DNA of 64,000 nucleotides from Cladocopium goreaui (Eukaryota > Sar > Dinophyceae > Suessiales > Symbiodiniaceae). Shown piece by piece: positions 1 through 11,499 of this stretch. Position 1 is the first letter of the stretch; every line of letters begins with the position of its first letter. The notes under the pieces are model-generated. The model was not told the origin of the DNA. It saw nothing but the letters and a program-made list of their open reading frames with translations, and ran no database searches. The position numbers and the translations under genes were made by a program. The stretch is taken from the NCBI GenBank assembly GCA_947184155.2, contig CAMXCT020001724.1, positions 124,001 to 188,000 of the forward strand, in the 5' to 3' direction.

Positions 1-87
1 TCATGGTCATGGTCATGGTCATGGTCATGGTCATGAGTCATGAGTCATGAGTCATGGTTGTCATGGTTGTCATTGTCATTGTCATGG
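1..87. repeat. TCATGG / TCATGAG simple repeat
   Basis: The window opens inside a hexamer tract (TCATGG) that turns into TCATGAG heptamers and then TCATTG-like units. It is low complexity; short open frames through it are not credible genes. Confidence 0.9.
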
Positions 88-2160
88 CTTGTTCCAGGAG
101 TGTCTACTGGACACATGTCATGCCCCAAAGCACGAGATGATGAGATGCCCACAAAACGACACAACATACAGTTGCTGTGACATGGCCTGTGAAGAAACTG
201 CGGAGCCATTGCCACCAGGTGAAACTGAAACTTCAACTGCCTTTTGTCAGCACAAACAGAACGCTGAACACTGCGTGACTCGTGCAACCATTTGCGCAGT
301 CTAGACCGGCTCCAATGTGACAGCCGTAGGGCCAAACAAAGAACCCACAGAACTGCCTACACTGCCTCATTCCCTCACCAATGCTCAAAAAAAACATACG
401 ACACAAGACCCACAGGTCCTCCAAAGGGTCTGTCGCAGCTGAGGATGCCGATGGTTCGGGTGCAGGATCAACACTTCCAGAGGCACCCATTCCACTCGGC
501 TATGGCTCATGCATCAAGCAAGATTGGCTGCCTACAGAAAAAAATTGCTCCAGAAGCAATGGTTGCTAAGAGTCAATACAATAAGTAAGTCAATAAGTAT
601 GAGTATGTTGTCAGTGCTGCTGGTATGCTTTTCTTGTTGCCTCTTGCTCTCTTACTCGTAATTCGTAATCATAGTGACAGTGATAGTGCAGTGAAAATGA
701 TAGTCAGAATCAGAGAGTCATAAATCATAAGTTATAAGTTATAAGTTAGTTCTAAGTTCTAAGTTAACAGCTATAAGTTATATAAGTTATAAGTTATAGG
801 TATAAGTTATAAGTTATAAGTTAGTTATAGTCATAGTCTGAGTCTGAGTCATAGTCATAGTCTAGTCGCGATAGTCTCAATGATAACTGATATTGATACA
901 CTCAGTGAGACTCAGTGAGTGATACTGATGCTGATACTGACACTGATACTGATACTGTTTTTAACTTACTGTATAACATCTGATAAGTTTATACAGCATA
1001 TATCATATAGTAGTCTAGTCTAGTCAGTCTAGTCTAGTTATTATAGTCACGTAGTCGGAGTTGAGCCAGGCAGCTGAACTGAAACAAACATCTGATGTCA
1101 AAGCAGCATGGTCCGGCACGGTGGCGTGATAGTACCACTGCAACTGTGATTGTGCAGCTGTAAAATGCACCGTTGACAGCCCAGCAACCCTTGGGGGATG
1201 TTGGCCCATTCTCTGCCAAACAGTCAGCAAATAGAAATAATAATAGTCAGAGTCATAGTCATAGTGGTAATAATTTGCAATGTTTTGCTGACTTTGTTTC
1301 ACTCAATTGGCTCTAGGCTCTTGTCTTTGGATTTTGTGAACGATGTCACAGAGTCTGTACAAGGCATGCATGAAGACTTACCGTTCAAGAGTGGCAGGGG
1401 GCAGGACCCCCAACCAATCAAACCAGCACAGCCTTAGGCCTTAGCCTTTGAATTCAGTTGACACTGCTACACTCGAAGCCTGAATGGACTGGAATTGGAA
1501 GGATAAGGCGGAACACTGGCTCGAATCGAATCGCTCATCACAAAAAAAAAAAAGCAACAAAATGGCAAAAGACAGCCAACCGTTTCAAAACTTCCCAAGG
1601 CTTCACATAGACCATGGAAGATTACTGGATTAGATTCGGCTTCCGCTGGCATGCAAGGAGAGATGCATGCACAGACACTGGGCCACAGTCCTTGACTCGT
1701 GGCCCAAACGAATGTCGACCGGGCCCAACACATCTGATCAGAAAGAACTCATGGCTGGGCTTGGGAAACGGGATTAATTTATTAGTACATACAGAGTGTT
1801 GAGTCATGCTTGATATGATTCGAGATATTGATTCAGTCTCAGTCTCAGTGATAAATTATGATTGAAAATAAATTGAAATTGAAATATTAATTATTAATTA
1901 GTCTAGTCTAGTCTACAGTCTAGTCTCTAGTGATCTAGTCCAGTCAAGCCAAGCCTTCAGGCAAACAACCAGGAGCTCCCAATCAATCAGATTCTGGGAC
2001 TTTCATCGGTCTATTTCATTCAGGTCCTGGTGTAAGCGCCATATGGTACTTACGGTTCGGCTCAGTCAATCGCCCTAGCACTGCACGGGAACTTTATAGC
2101 TGTGTGCCCAATGGCCGAAGCCCAATCATCCACAGCAACGCAGTGCCAGCAGCAATTAAA
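88..2160. other. Region 3' of the first gene, no gene recognised
   Basis: No exon with convincing splice signals was found. The stretch holds AAGTTATAAGTTAT repeats (about 720-830), TAGTC repeats (about 830-1045 and 1890-1945) and ordinary unique sequence. It lies downstream of the TAG at 2161 of the minus-strand gene and may include its 3' UTR and the intergenic space. Confidence 0.5.
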
Positions 2161-2375
2161 CTAAACAGAGCTGCTAGTGCCCAGGCCATTGATTGCAATG
2201 CGCAAAGATGCAGGCAATGCCTCCATGGTCAGCTCCCTTTTTGCCAGCTTGTCCACAAAAGCTGCAACGTCTGATGGACCTTTCTTGTCCCTCACAATGT
2301 ACAGACCTGGCTTGGCAGTTGGTGGCTGTGGTGAACGTAACCCTAAAAGATTCCAAGTCAGATCAGAGTCCAAAT
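2161..2375 (-). CDS. Terminal exon of gene A
   Basis: Acceptor ATAG at 2376-2379, then an open frame of 70 codons to TAG at 2161-2163. The phase fits the GT donor of the exon at 2625. The text is soluble and mixed (GLYIVRDKKGPSDVAAF ... TSSSV). No domain recognised. Confidence 0.65.
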
Positions 2376-2624
2376 CTATGACGCTGCTGCTGGTTATTCT
2401 GAACTGAACCTGATTCCGAATTCTGAAATCCAAATTCCGAAAATTCAGAATTCCTGCTTATTGATTCTGGTTCGATTCTCTGGGATATACCGTGACTGAC
2501 TGTGACTGAGATGAGATAAAGTTCAAATTCATAATCAGAGAATCATCAATCATTGATCAATCATCAATCTAATCTAATCAAATCTTTTTGAGTTGGGTAT
2601 GTAAAGTCCAGAGTCTGGAGCTAC

Positions 2625-3112
2625 TGAGTGAGAAGAATGCTGACAAGGAACCAGACTGGCAGGCCAAACATAACTTGGCTGCGCGGGCCAAACACTCGGC
2701 TTCTGCAACCAAATTGTTGATCTCCTCAGTCGCCTCTGTGGTGGAAGCTTTATTCCAAGCAGTCAGCTTGGCATCCAAATCCACAAATGCATGGCCCAGA
2801 CCAGAGAGACCACTGGTGTCGCTGATCGCAAGGTCAATCATATTGTCAACTGAGGAGGCTGACATCTGATCCATAAAGGATGCATTGATCCCAATGAGCT
2901 TTTGCATTGCAACAACTGAATCCCGCAGCAGTCCTGCGGGACCACCAAGTGACTCCCATGGTTTCTTGACTTTGCTCTCAATCTTCTGAATTTCAGCACT
3001 GATTTCTGGAGACGTCTCATCAAGCCAATGCTTCAGCTGGAACATGATTCTCGAAAATTCATGCGCATCCTGATCCTGAATTTCATAGTCAAGCATAGCC
3101 TTGAGCAAAGCC
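2625..3112 (-). CDS. Exon of gene A, helical region
   Basis: Acceptor TTCCAG then G; donor GTAGCT at the left edge. About 162 codons of strongly helical sequence, with motifs such as ALLKAMLDYEIQDQDAHEF and ARAAKLCLACQ. The upstream phase (2 + 1 nt) fits a GC donor at 3490. No family recognised. Confidence 0.7.
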
Positions 3113-3490
3113 CTGGAATGATCTTTGGCAAAAAGCACCAATGCATCCCTCAGATCACATCAGACTCGAGACTTGAGGCTTGAGAGAGAGTCTTGAGGCT
3201 ACGGGGTGTTACACTACATGTAGAGAACAAACTGATGTGACACATTGCGTCTAAACAACGTGCCGCATAACACTTCTGATTACTGATCACTGATCATTGA
3301 TCACCAAACCAAACATCAAGTCATCAAGTCAAATGTCGAATCATATCATCGAATCCTATCGAATCGTATCGCATGACTCCTTACATTACTGATTACACAT
3401 TCATTATATCAAATCTGAATTCTGAATCACATCATATCATCGAATCGAATCATGTCACTGTATGAATCATTGCTGCAAAGCAACACAAGC

Positions 3491-3900
3491 TTCTGCGATG
3501 CCGCAATCACTTCTTCACTGGGACACCGATGGCAATCCTTCACCGCATCAACCAGATTCAGAAAGCCAATCTGCTTCGCAAATGGAAAGGCCAAGGACCC
3601 TTTCTCTTCTTGAACATTGGGAAGAAGCTGGAGGGCAGAAGCAAGATCCGCAATGTAGATCAGAAATGATCGCTGCGAATAAGGCAAGAAATTGATAATG
3701 GCAGCAGCAGCTGCCTTTGCACCCACTCGCCCTGCCACTGGAATTCCAGTCTCATCACCCCCTCCCTTGACATACTTGGCAATGCTGGCCAACGGCCCAG
3801 GAATCTCTACTTCAATTTTGCCATCAGCTTCGGTACCAGCGGGAACTGTGCAATCGGACAGCATGGACACCAACCCCTTCACAATGAAGGTTTCCAAGCG
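3491..3900 (-). CDS. Exon of gene A
   Basis: Acceptor CACAG, then frame RLETFIVKGLVSMLSDC onward, 136 codons, including a Gly/Ala-rich stretch (GRVGAKAAAAAIINFLPY). Ends at a GC donor (AA|GCTTGT). Phase 0 on entry, matching the previous exon. Function unknown. Confidence 0.7.
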
Positions 3901-4328
3901 CTGTGACATGCAATGGGCTTCCTTCATTCCAGATTGCCGGAGATGGAAATGACGACTTGTAGTCTCAGTTGGCAGGCTGCCTGCTGATGTCTTCAGAGCA
4001 ACGGTTTCCTTCCATCAGAGTGACTGGCTATTTGCAGGCAAGTTCAGACTATACTTTGGCTGTTCGCCGGCTTTTGTCTGTCATAAGTTGTGGCCATAGT
4101 CTAGTCAAGCCTAGTCATAGTCATGAGTCATGAGTCATGATCCGACTATTGTTGATAGTTTTGAATTTTGAAGTTTGAGTGTCCAATCTGAGTTTGATAT
4201 CAAAAGATACTCTCACAAGGCTTGATAAAATCTGACTCTGGTCAGTCGGTCAGTCTGATTGATAGATTGTTGATGATTGATTGATTAGATTGGATTCCAT
4301 TTCTTCATGCTGTCAACATGAATCAGTC

Positions 4329-4814
4329 CTGAAGCACAGACGCCACTATGCTGAAGTCTAATGTCTCACTGGCATGAGAATCCAAAACGGACACAAAGTC
4401 ACTGACCTTCTTCAAGTTATCCTTGACCAGCACCGCCTTCTCATCTGCTTCTTTGTCGAGCTTTGCATTGACAACAAGCTGGTGGCCCTCCTTGAGTAGT
4501 CTCTTAAAGTGAGTCATGGAACCAACACGAGTGATTGGCTTGTGATAGCTCTGCAGAATCTTGGTTGTCAGAAGTTGGGTGGCCTTCTCCAGAACTTCTG
4601 GCAGGTTTGCCTTCATGTTGCTCTGAGTCGTGTGCACTAAGTCATGCAATGTTTCCAATGCCACAGCCAGATCAAGTGAAAGCACTATGTCACCAAACTG
4701 CAAGTTCAAAGGCAAGAAAGCCTTCATAGCTGCAATCGCGGCTTCGTATGACTGGTTCTGGGAAAGGATGCGAAGCACAATCTGGAGCACCCACTTGCTT
4801 TGCAACTTGAGCAC
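4329..4814 (-). CDS. Exon of gene A
   Basis: 162 codons between acceptor GGCAG and a GA donor (CTTCAG|GACTG), phase 0 at both ends. Helical text (VLKLQSKWVLQIVLRILSQ ... DNLKKVSDFVSVL). The GA donor is allowed in dinoflagellates but unusual elsewhere. Confidence 0.7.
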
Positions 4815-4917
4815 CTGCCATTCGGAAGACTGTCAACATTCAAGCACCTACATCCTACAGCCGCCTAGAGCCTATAGCCTAATACAGTATGCAGTTTGCA
4901 GCATACATATATCAATA

Positions 4918-5080
4918 TCATAAATCATAAATCACTCTCTAAACTCTAAACTTCTAAATTTCTAAATTCTAAACTATCAACTTATAACTTATAAATTATA
5001 ACTTATAACTTATAAATTATAAATTATACCTTATACCTTATAACTTATAACTGTAATTTGTAATTTATTAACTTGTCATC
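4918..5080. repeat. AT-rich CTAAA / TTATAACTTATAA tract
   Basis: Intron of gene A, with tandem short AT units (CTAAACT, then CTTATAA/TTATAAATTATAAC). No coding potential. Confidence 0.8.
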
Positions 5081-5122
5081 TTCATGCATAAGACTGCTGT
5101 CTACTGTCAATCAGCCATAGGC

Positions 5123-5207
5123 CTTGTCAAAGTTGCCGCCTGCATCAAATGCGCTTGGACAGTAGAAGAAAAAGTCTGATACACCTCCATACCTTCGGGC
5201 CACAGTG
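5123..5207 (-). CDS. Short exon of gene A
   Basis: Acceptor TGCCACAG, 85 nt, GC donor (AAG|GCCTATGG). The open frame reads TVARRYGGVSDFFFYCPSAF and on to FDK. The phase fits both neighbours, which favours this frame over the two others. Confidence 0.65.
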
Positions 5208-5364
5208 CTGTGGCACATGGTGAATCAAAAAAACATGAACAGTTAGAGGCCAGAGTCAGAGCAGAACTGGAACAGTCTCAGAGAATCATAGTCTAGAGTC
5301 TAGAGTCTAGAGTGTCTAGAGTCTCAAGTCTGTAGTAGTCCAAGTCAAAGTGCAACAAAGCTAC

Positions 5365-5531
5365 TGATGGGTGTCTGGATTTGGAGAGATGCATTCAGGG
5401 TCAAAATCTTCATCTTCGTTTGGTACAGGCATCTGTGGAAAGAACAAGTTGTCATGGAAGGCCGTTGCCATGGACGCAGAGATGGGCGCAGACTCATCCA
5501 CACTTGCCTTGTTGATCGCCGAGACCCATGC
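5365..5531 (-). CDS. Exon of gene A
   Basis: Acceptor GTGCCAG then GCATGG; GT donor (CATCA|GTAGC). 55 codons, phase 0 on entry, reading AWVSAINKASVDESAPIS then an acidic tail (NEDEDFDPECISPNPDTH). Confidence 0.75.
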
Positions 5532-5938
5532 CTGGCACATCGGGAAAAAACAGCATTGCATCAGCAACTTCTTTACTATTATATAAATAATAAATATAAA
5601 ATATAAATATTATATTATAAATATAAATAAAATATTATGATAGAAAAACAACAGTTGATAATGATAAATGATAATGATAAATGATAATGATAATTGAAAA
5701 ATATGTATCAGTGACAGTAAGTATCAGTGTAAGTCCTGTGTTACTGACTTAAAGTCTTAACTTAAAGTTATAAATTACATTATAGGCTTATAGGCCAGTG
5801 TGTGTTGGCAATTCCAAATTGTAACTATAATACTATAAATATGGAATCATTGACATTGACTATTGACTCATTGATATTGACATGAATGATGATACAATGA
5901 TACATGTACATCATGTACAGGCCTGCACCCAGTGCAAT

Positions 5939-7006
5939 GGAAAACCCATGATCTTGTTCGAGTTCGGCGTGATCTTGCGCGCTGCTTCTTGAACCTTGAT
6001 GATACTGTTCTTCAACATATCTCCTGCAATGGAGCCACTCTTGCCTGCATTGATCGATAAGTCTTTCAGTGCCTTGACGGCTTCGAAAAGGCTCTTGATC
6101 GATGCAGCTCTTTTGCTGAGTGTAGGTTCTTCTGCGGTTGAGGCGGCTTCTTCGTACTCTAGTTTGCGGTCCAGTTTGGCATTGCATCTTGCGATTCCCT
6201 TGATCGAGTTCTTCACTTCAGTCTCTGTACATTTTGCACCTGATGTCATGAGTCTCTCAAGTGTGGCAATGAATGGCTTCAACTTTACCACTTCTGATGC
6301 CCATTTCGCCTTTTGTGTTTCTTTGGTGTAGGCTGAAGGGGTGGCCAAAGCCTTTCCAGCCTCACATGATGCAACTTCGTCTCCCACAAATGGCACGCAA
6401 AGAGACCAGGTCGATCGCATTCCAGGTGCCTCACACACACCTTTGCCACCTGCGCCTTTTCCACCAGCTGGTTTCACGGAGGACGATGAAGCTGAAGCAC
6501 CCAAGGCTAAGGGAGTGCCTCCAGCCTGAGACTGCCCACAAGCAGACTTGTGAAGCTTCTGAATCTTGGGAGAAGGGACCCCTCCACCATTGCCACAATT
6601 GCTCATTGAAACTTGGGTTGGCTGCACAGCCACTGGCACAACACTGGCGGCTTTCTTGTTCGATTCCTGGTCAGACTTGCCCAAGGATGCTAGACTTGCC
6701 TTTCGCTTCTGCAAAGGCACTGCTGCCACTCCCATTTGGTTCTCATCCGCACACACAGACTCACAACCATCCTGCTCCTGATCCAATTCTCCTTTTGCAT
6801 CTTCAACGGCTTGCATGTACATGAGCTGCTCCTCGTCATCAATGTCTTCATTATCATCATCTTCATCGCCTGTGCACATGCCTCTCTTTTGCTTCTTCTT
6901 TGCGTTGCCATTGTTGCCATCTGAGTCATTGTTCTCGTCGTCACCAAAGGGATTTACATTCAATTTCTTTTGCTTTTCTGGCCGCAGTGGAGTCATGCCG
7001 CAAAAT
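5939..7006 (-). CDS. Largest exon of gene A, nuclear-like acidic/Lys-rich segment
   Basis: A good pyrimidine tract and acceptor (CTTTCTTTTACCAG) lead into about 355 codons ending at a GT donor after HW. The N-terminal part has KKKQKRG (a likely nuclear localisation signal) next to an acidic run (DEDDDNEDIDDEE), then Gly/Ser/Ala low complexity, then a helical end with KNSIIKVQEAARKI. A nuclear role is an inference from composition only. Confidence 0.75.
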
Positions 7007-7254
7007 CTGGTAAAAGAAAGGCAACAAATATCACTCTTGGCTCTTGGTAATCGGAATGCTGCACAATTTTTGATATTCAGAATTCAAAATCCATCATCAA
7101 ATCAAATGAAAACAGAAAACATAAATGAATGACCCAGAGATAGACAACTAGAAGATCATTTCCTCATTGCCAAAGAAATGGTAAACTGTGCGGTGCCAAC
7201 TCTGCAGTTTCTGCCACAGTATGTGATATGATATGTAACATGTATACTGTATAC

Positions 7255-7305
7255 TGTAATACTGTAATACTGTATACTGTATACTGTATACTGTATACTG
7301 TATGT
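7255..7305. repeat. ATACTGT tandem repeat
   Basis: Intronic run of ATACTGT / AATACTGT units. Confidence 0.85.
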
Positions 7306-7415
7306 CATACATCATTATCAATTATCATTATGTAATGCTATAGCAAAAAACTCCATATGATATGTCATTGTCTGTCTGTCTGTGTATACCTAGTCCAACC
7401 CACAGTGCCACAGAC

Positions 7416-7536
7416 CTTCTTCAATCTCTTTCAACTTCTTGCGAGCTTCTTCCATGCAAAGCCCTGCGGAAGATGACGCCGCCGATGATTCCTTGATTGC
7501 TTTTTCCTTGTGCTCTTGAAACGATGATTCCCTTAG
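7416..7536 (-). CDS. Exon of gene A
   Basis: Acceptor TGTGCAG and GT donor (GAAG|GTCTGT). 40 codons, charged and helical (LRESSFQEHKEKAIKESS ... EEARKKLKEIEEG). Its junctions with neighbours were not phased. Confidence 0.55.
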
Positions 7537-7662
7537 CTGCACAGTGCTTCGAGTGATCCCGATCATATATGTCATATTCAGATTAATGATTAAGATTTCA
7601 TATTTAATATTTCTACAGTCTACAGTCTACATTTCTACTTTAGTATAATTAATAGTACATTC

Positions 7663-7801
7663 AGTATAGTCTAGTCTAGTATGAATATATACAGATACAG
7701 ATTCTCAGATACTGATACAATAATGATGACTAGACTAGACTGACTGACTGGACTAGACTAGACTAGACTAGACTAGACTAGACTAGACTAGACTAGACTG
7801 G
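7663..7801. repeat. TAGTC / GACTA pentamer tract
   Basis: At least twelve tandem GACTA units (about 7735-7800) with shorter TAGTC runs before them. The same pentamer recurs through the introns of the left third of the window. Confidence 0.9.
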
Positions 7802-7975
7802 ACTTATATTTACAAAACTGTAAAAATACAATATTATATTTTAGGAAACGAAATATGTTTACAATCTCACAACTTTGACCTGGCAGGTGGTGAAACACTA
7901 TGCATGCAGAACAGAACAAGGGCTGCTCCAATGATAAGTTGTTCTCAGTTGTCAGACTTCAATCCTGACTTTCAC

Positions 7976-8203
7976 CCAGTGGCAGCTGATTGACACGGAG
8001 AGCTGCTTCGTCGTCGTCCACGATGGTGTGGTCACTGAGCTGATTCACATTTTCCACTGCTCCGCTCCAATACCCTGGAGGTAGCTTTGGAATAAAAACG
8101 GCAGATTTCTTCTGCTGGGTGATCGGGTCCATTGAAGTTGTGACTTTGTGACCCAGATTGTTGGTATCTGGGTCACCAAAATCCTGAAAGGGCAAGGCTT
8201 CAT
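7976..8203 (-). CDS. Exon of gene A
   Basis: Frame DEALPFQDFGDPDTNNLGHK ... QLPLG, 76 codons, ends at a GT donor (CTGG|GTGAAAG). The right edge could also be a start Met (8214-8216), but the context suggests an internal exon. Function unknown. Confidence 0.55.
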
Positions 8204-8395
8204 CTTGATTTGCCATGATAACATGATATACACCAAAAATCACTTACTTGGAGTCGAGTGATACCAACCATTACACTCTGAAGAAGGAGAAAGAGAAGAG
8301 AATAAGGAGGGCTGAGACTATGAGTCTGAGTCTGAGACTATGTCCAATGTCTAAAATTTAACAACTTAACAACCATCACAGGGCAGGTTGGGAAC

Positions 8396-8552
8396 CTGTC
8401 CTTCTTGTACCTTTCCAGCTCCACAAACGTGCCCTTCACCTTGTTGACGATGTTTACCTGGTTAGTTTGCACCACAGTGCGATTTCGCTTCTTCACTCGC
8501 TGTCTCCCTGTGTTGATCTTCTCCCAAACTTCATCAATGTAGGTGGCACGAA
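8396..8552 (-). CDS. Exon of gene A
   Basis: Acceptor CCAAG and GT donor (GACAG|GTTCCC). 51 codons of basic sequence (TYIDEVWEKINTGRQRVKKR ... VELERYKKD). Confidence 0.65.
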
Positions 8553-8838
8553 CTTGGATCACCAGGTCACCAGGTCATTCAACCCATCGGAATCGTACAT
8601 CAAAATCACACCAAATCACCAAATCCAAATATATAATATAATAATATATTATATTATATTAATTAATGCATATCATATATTAATAATTAACATCATATAC
8701 ATGTCGGTAGCAGTGTGTTGCTGTTTTTCCAAGTACCACTAGCATAGCTACAATTTCGCTGGCTCTGACTTTGAAACTTGAATGCTTGAATGCTTGAATG
8801 ATTCAATCATAAACAAAATATGCTTGCATACTAGCAGC

Positions 8839-8952
8839 CTTTTCCAAACTCATTGAAGAACTTTTCATCACCCAAGTTGTTCTTCAGAACATCCTTCTTC
8901 ATGGTGGGATAGGCACGCCTTGGGCAATCTCCGCAGATTCTGCAAAGGAAGC
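8839..8952 (-). CDS. Exon of gene A with Cys cluster
   Basis: Acceptor ATGTCAG, then GFLCRICGDCPRRAYP and on to FFNEFGK; GC donor. C-x2-C-x2-C suggests a zinc site. It follows the C-x2-C of the 9470-9765 exon, so the two may form a bipartite zinc module. Coordination is inferred. Confidence 0.6.
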
Positions 8953-9162
8953 CTGACATGGCATGTGATCAGCCAGGGTGCCAAACTGCCAAGCTTTTTT
9001 GTAATGGCACAGGATTCTCAAAGCACATTACACACCTTAACTTCAAAACAATGTTGCTGTGTGATTAGAATCTATTCACTTTCATATGTTTCCTTTGCCA
9101 TGCCTATGACGCTGACTCTGAATCTTACTTTGACTGTCACTCATGATGTGCCTGTTGGCTGC

Positions 9163-9222
9163 TCAAAATCCACACCCATTTCCTCCATCTTTTTCGTCAG
9201 CCTGTACTGGCCAGAAGCCCAC
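9163..9222 (-). CDS. Short exon of gene A
   Basis: Acceptor TTTCAG then G; frame WASGQYRLTKKMEEMGVDFE. The left edge (GC donor) is tentative. Confidence 0.5.
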   Translation of the reverse strand: MGFWPVQADEKDGGNGCGF

Positions 9223-9469
9223 CTGAAATCAAGACTGTGGACGGTGGCTGAGACTGTAACACAGAAGATGATCACAGTCAACTACCAGCTAAGAAACTCA
9301 TAAGAATCACGATCATATAATCATGAATCATAAATCATAAATCATAATAAAAATTTAATTTTGATTCTGATAATTCACATCACATTGTTTCCAGCATATC
9401 ATATATCAAATATCATATCGTATTAGATATTGTATAGATTGGGTTTAGCCTCGCATCCTGACAGATAAC

Positions 9470-9765
9470 TAGCCAATGGAGGCAAGAAACTCCATAGTGT
9501 CTCCTGGTACAAATACATCCGGATCATGGCTTGTCATCCCACAACCCTTACATTCGATTGCAAGTAGAGGACGTCTGCGCTTCTTCCTCCCCAGAAGGGC
9601 TCTGATACCCTCAGGAGTCTTGGCAAGAACAACGATTGGTCCATTGCCATCATTCAGCTGAACACGGTTGGCATGTGCTTGCACATCCATGTCTGGAGGG
9701 TCACCTACTTCAGATGGAGGAGGAAGCGACGGCTGGATCATGTCCATGGGGTCCACAGCTGCCAT
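9470..9765 (-). CDS. Probable first coding exon of gene A
   Basis: Starts at ATG 9765 (MAAVDPMDMIQPS), Pro/Asp-rich, then RKKRRR (possible nuclear signal) and ECKGCGMTSHDPD, a C-x2-C pair. The frame is open to a TAG that overlaps a GT donor at the left edge. Met could be internal, because AG occurs a few bases upstream; a trans-spliced leader acceptor there would also fit. Confidence 0.6.
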
Positions 9766-9879
9766 TCTCCTTGCACAACAAATATCAAATTCGTGAAGTT
9801 GCAAAGTCTCCCTGGCAGGGTTCCAACCTCAGAAGTCAAAGAATCCGGAAAATTCAGCGTTGCTATGACAAACTATAAC

Positions 9880-10170
9880 TTTATAGAAATATATTGATTA
9901 TTAGATTGTATAGCCTATAGCCTATAGCATATATTATAATTATAAATACTATTTAAAAAATATAAATAAATATAATACATAATATTATATTTGTTTATAT
10001 TTTTATAGTATATAAATTATAAAAAATACTTATAAAATAACACTTATATACATACATGTTATTTATTTATTTATATAATATACATTCATGTATAATATAT
10101 TTTTTATACAATATAATAGAACTTAACTGGTCGACATTATAATCTCCAAACATTGAACAATTTCATATTC
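9880..10170. other. AT-rich intergenic stretch
   Basis: Almost pure A/T with TATAAATA-like words. No exon seen. It borders the satellite array. Confidence 0.6.
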
Positions 10171-10204
10171 ATTGACTTGTATACTAGAATTAAAAAGCAA
10201 AATG

Positions 10205-11490
10205 ATTCTGCATCATAGTGTTCCAAAGTGCACCACACAATTTTTGCAAAACCCAATGTTTTTGATAATGCTCCATGGTGTCTCAAAGTGCTCCAAAGTG
10301 CACATGTGTGATTTTATGAAAACGCAAATTCATCGATTCTCATTGTCTCATAGCCCACCATAGTGCACAACACTGTTTTTGCAAAATTCAAGGTTTTTGA
10401 TAGTGTTTCATAGTGCCCCATAGTGCACATGCCCTGAATTAATGAAAATGCAAAATTCGTTGATTTTCAATGTTTTTGAAAGTGTTTCATAGTGCCTCAT
10501 AGTGCCCAGCACCGTTTTTGCAAAATCCAAGGTTTTTGATACTGCCCCATAGTGCCCCATAGTGCCCACACCTGATTTCATGAAAATGCAAAATTCATTG
10601 ATTTTCAATGTTTTTGATAGTGTCTCATAGTGCCCCATAGTGCCCAGCACCATTTTTGTAAAATCCAAGGTTTTTGATAGTGTTTCATAGTGCCCCATAG
10701 TGCCCCATAGTGCCCACACCTGATTTCATGAAAATGCAAAATTCATTGATTTTCAATGTTTTTCATAGTGTTTCATAGTGCCCCATAGTGCCCAGCACCA
10801 TTTTTTACATAATCCAATGTTTTTGATAGTGTTTCATAGTGCCCCATAGTGCCCCATAGTGCACATGCCCTGAATTAATGAAAATGCAAAATTCGTTGAT
10901 TTTCAATGTTTTTGAAAGTGTTTCATAGTGCCTCATAGTGCCCAGCACCGTTTTTGCAAAATCCAAGGTTTTTGATACTGCCCCATAGTGCCCCATAGTG
11001 CCCACACCTGATTTCATGAAAATGCAAAATTCATTGATTTTCAATGTTTTTGATAGTGTCTCATAGTGCCCCATAGTGCCCAGCACCATTTTTACAAAAT
11101 CCAAGGTTTTTGATAGTGTTTCATAGTGCCCCATAGTGCCCCATAGTGCCCACACCTGATTTCATGAAAATGCAAAATTCATTGATTTTCAATGTTTTTG
11201 ATAGTGTCTCATAGTGCCCCATAGTGCCCAGCACCATTTTTACAAAATCCAAGGTTTTTGATAGTGTTTCATAGTGCCCCATAGTGCCCCATAGTGCCCA
11301 CACCTGATTTCATGAAAATGCAAAATTCATTGATTTTCAATGTTTTTCATAGTGTTTCATAGTGCCCCATAGTGCCCAGCACCATTTTTTACAAAATCCA
11401 AGGTTTTTGATAGTGTTTCATAGTGCCCCATAGTGCCCCATAGTGCCCACACCTGATTTCATAAAAATGCAAATTTCATTGGTTTCATGG
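10205..11490. repeat. Satellite array, ~148-bp monomer, ~436-bp higher-order unit
   Basis: The landmark word AAAATGCAAAATTC recurs at about 10451, 10589, 10737, 10887, 11025, 11173, 11321 and 11470, giving spacings of 138, 148, 150, 138, 148, 148 and 149. Blocks repeat every 436 bp. Each monomer contains shorter CATAGTGCCC decamers and GTTTTTGATAGTG words. Degenerate copies lie at the left edge. Long open frames on the minus strand are by-products of the repeat. Confidence 0.9.
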
Positions 11491-11499
11491 TGGTTTCAT

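Larger units (their letters stand above)
2161..9765 (-). other. Multi-exon gene span, unknown function (gene A)
   Basis: Thirteen exon candidates lie in order on the minus strand, from a possible start Met at 9765 to TAG at 2161-2163. The seven exons from 7006 down to 2161 join in phase with AG acceptors and GT, GC or GA donors, which is strong evidence for one transcript. The first exons have C-x2-C pairs suggesting zinc binding. A large exon carries an acidic, lysine-rich, nuclear-looking segment, and the C-terminal half is helical without a recognised domain. Predicted product is roughly 1,300 residues. I do not recognise the family; similar C-x2-C first exons recur in neighbouring genes. 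Junctions among the exons above 7416 could not all be phased, so an exon may be missing there. Confidence 0.7.

Noticed and set aside
2460..2500. tRNA-like B box (GGTTCGATTCTC)
   Set aside because: No matching A box, acceptor stem or anticodon arm could be laid out around it.
8467..9303. Plus-strand frames over 8.5-9.3 kb
   Set aside because: They overlap minus-strand exons with proper splice edges and C-x2-C motifs, so the plus frames are shadows.
10408..11303. Minus-strand frames with GTMGHYETLSKTL repeats
   Set aside because: They follow the satellite monomer; frame length is explained by the repeat lacking stops.
10205..11490. CRISPR-like array
   Set aside because: Repeats are long, contiguous and without unique spacers, and the genome is eukaryotic.
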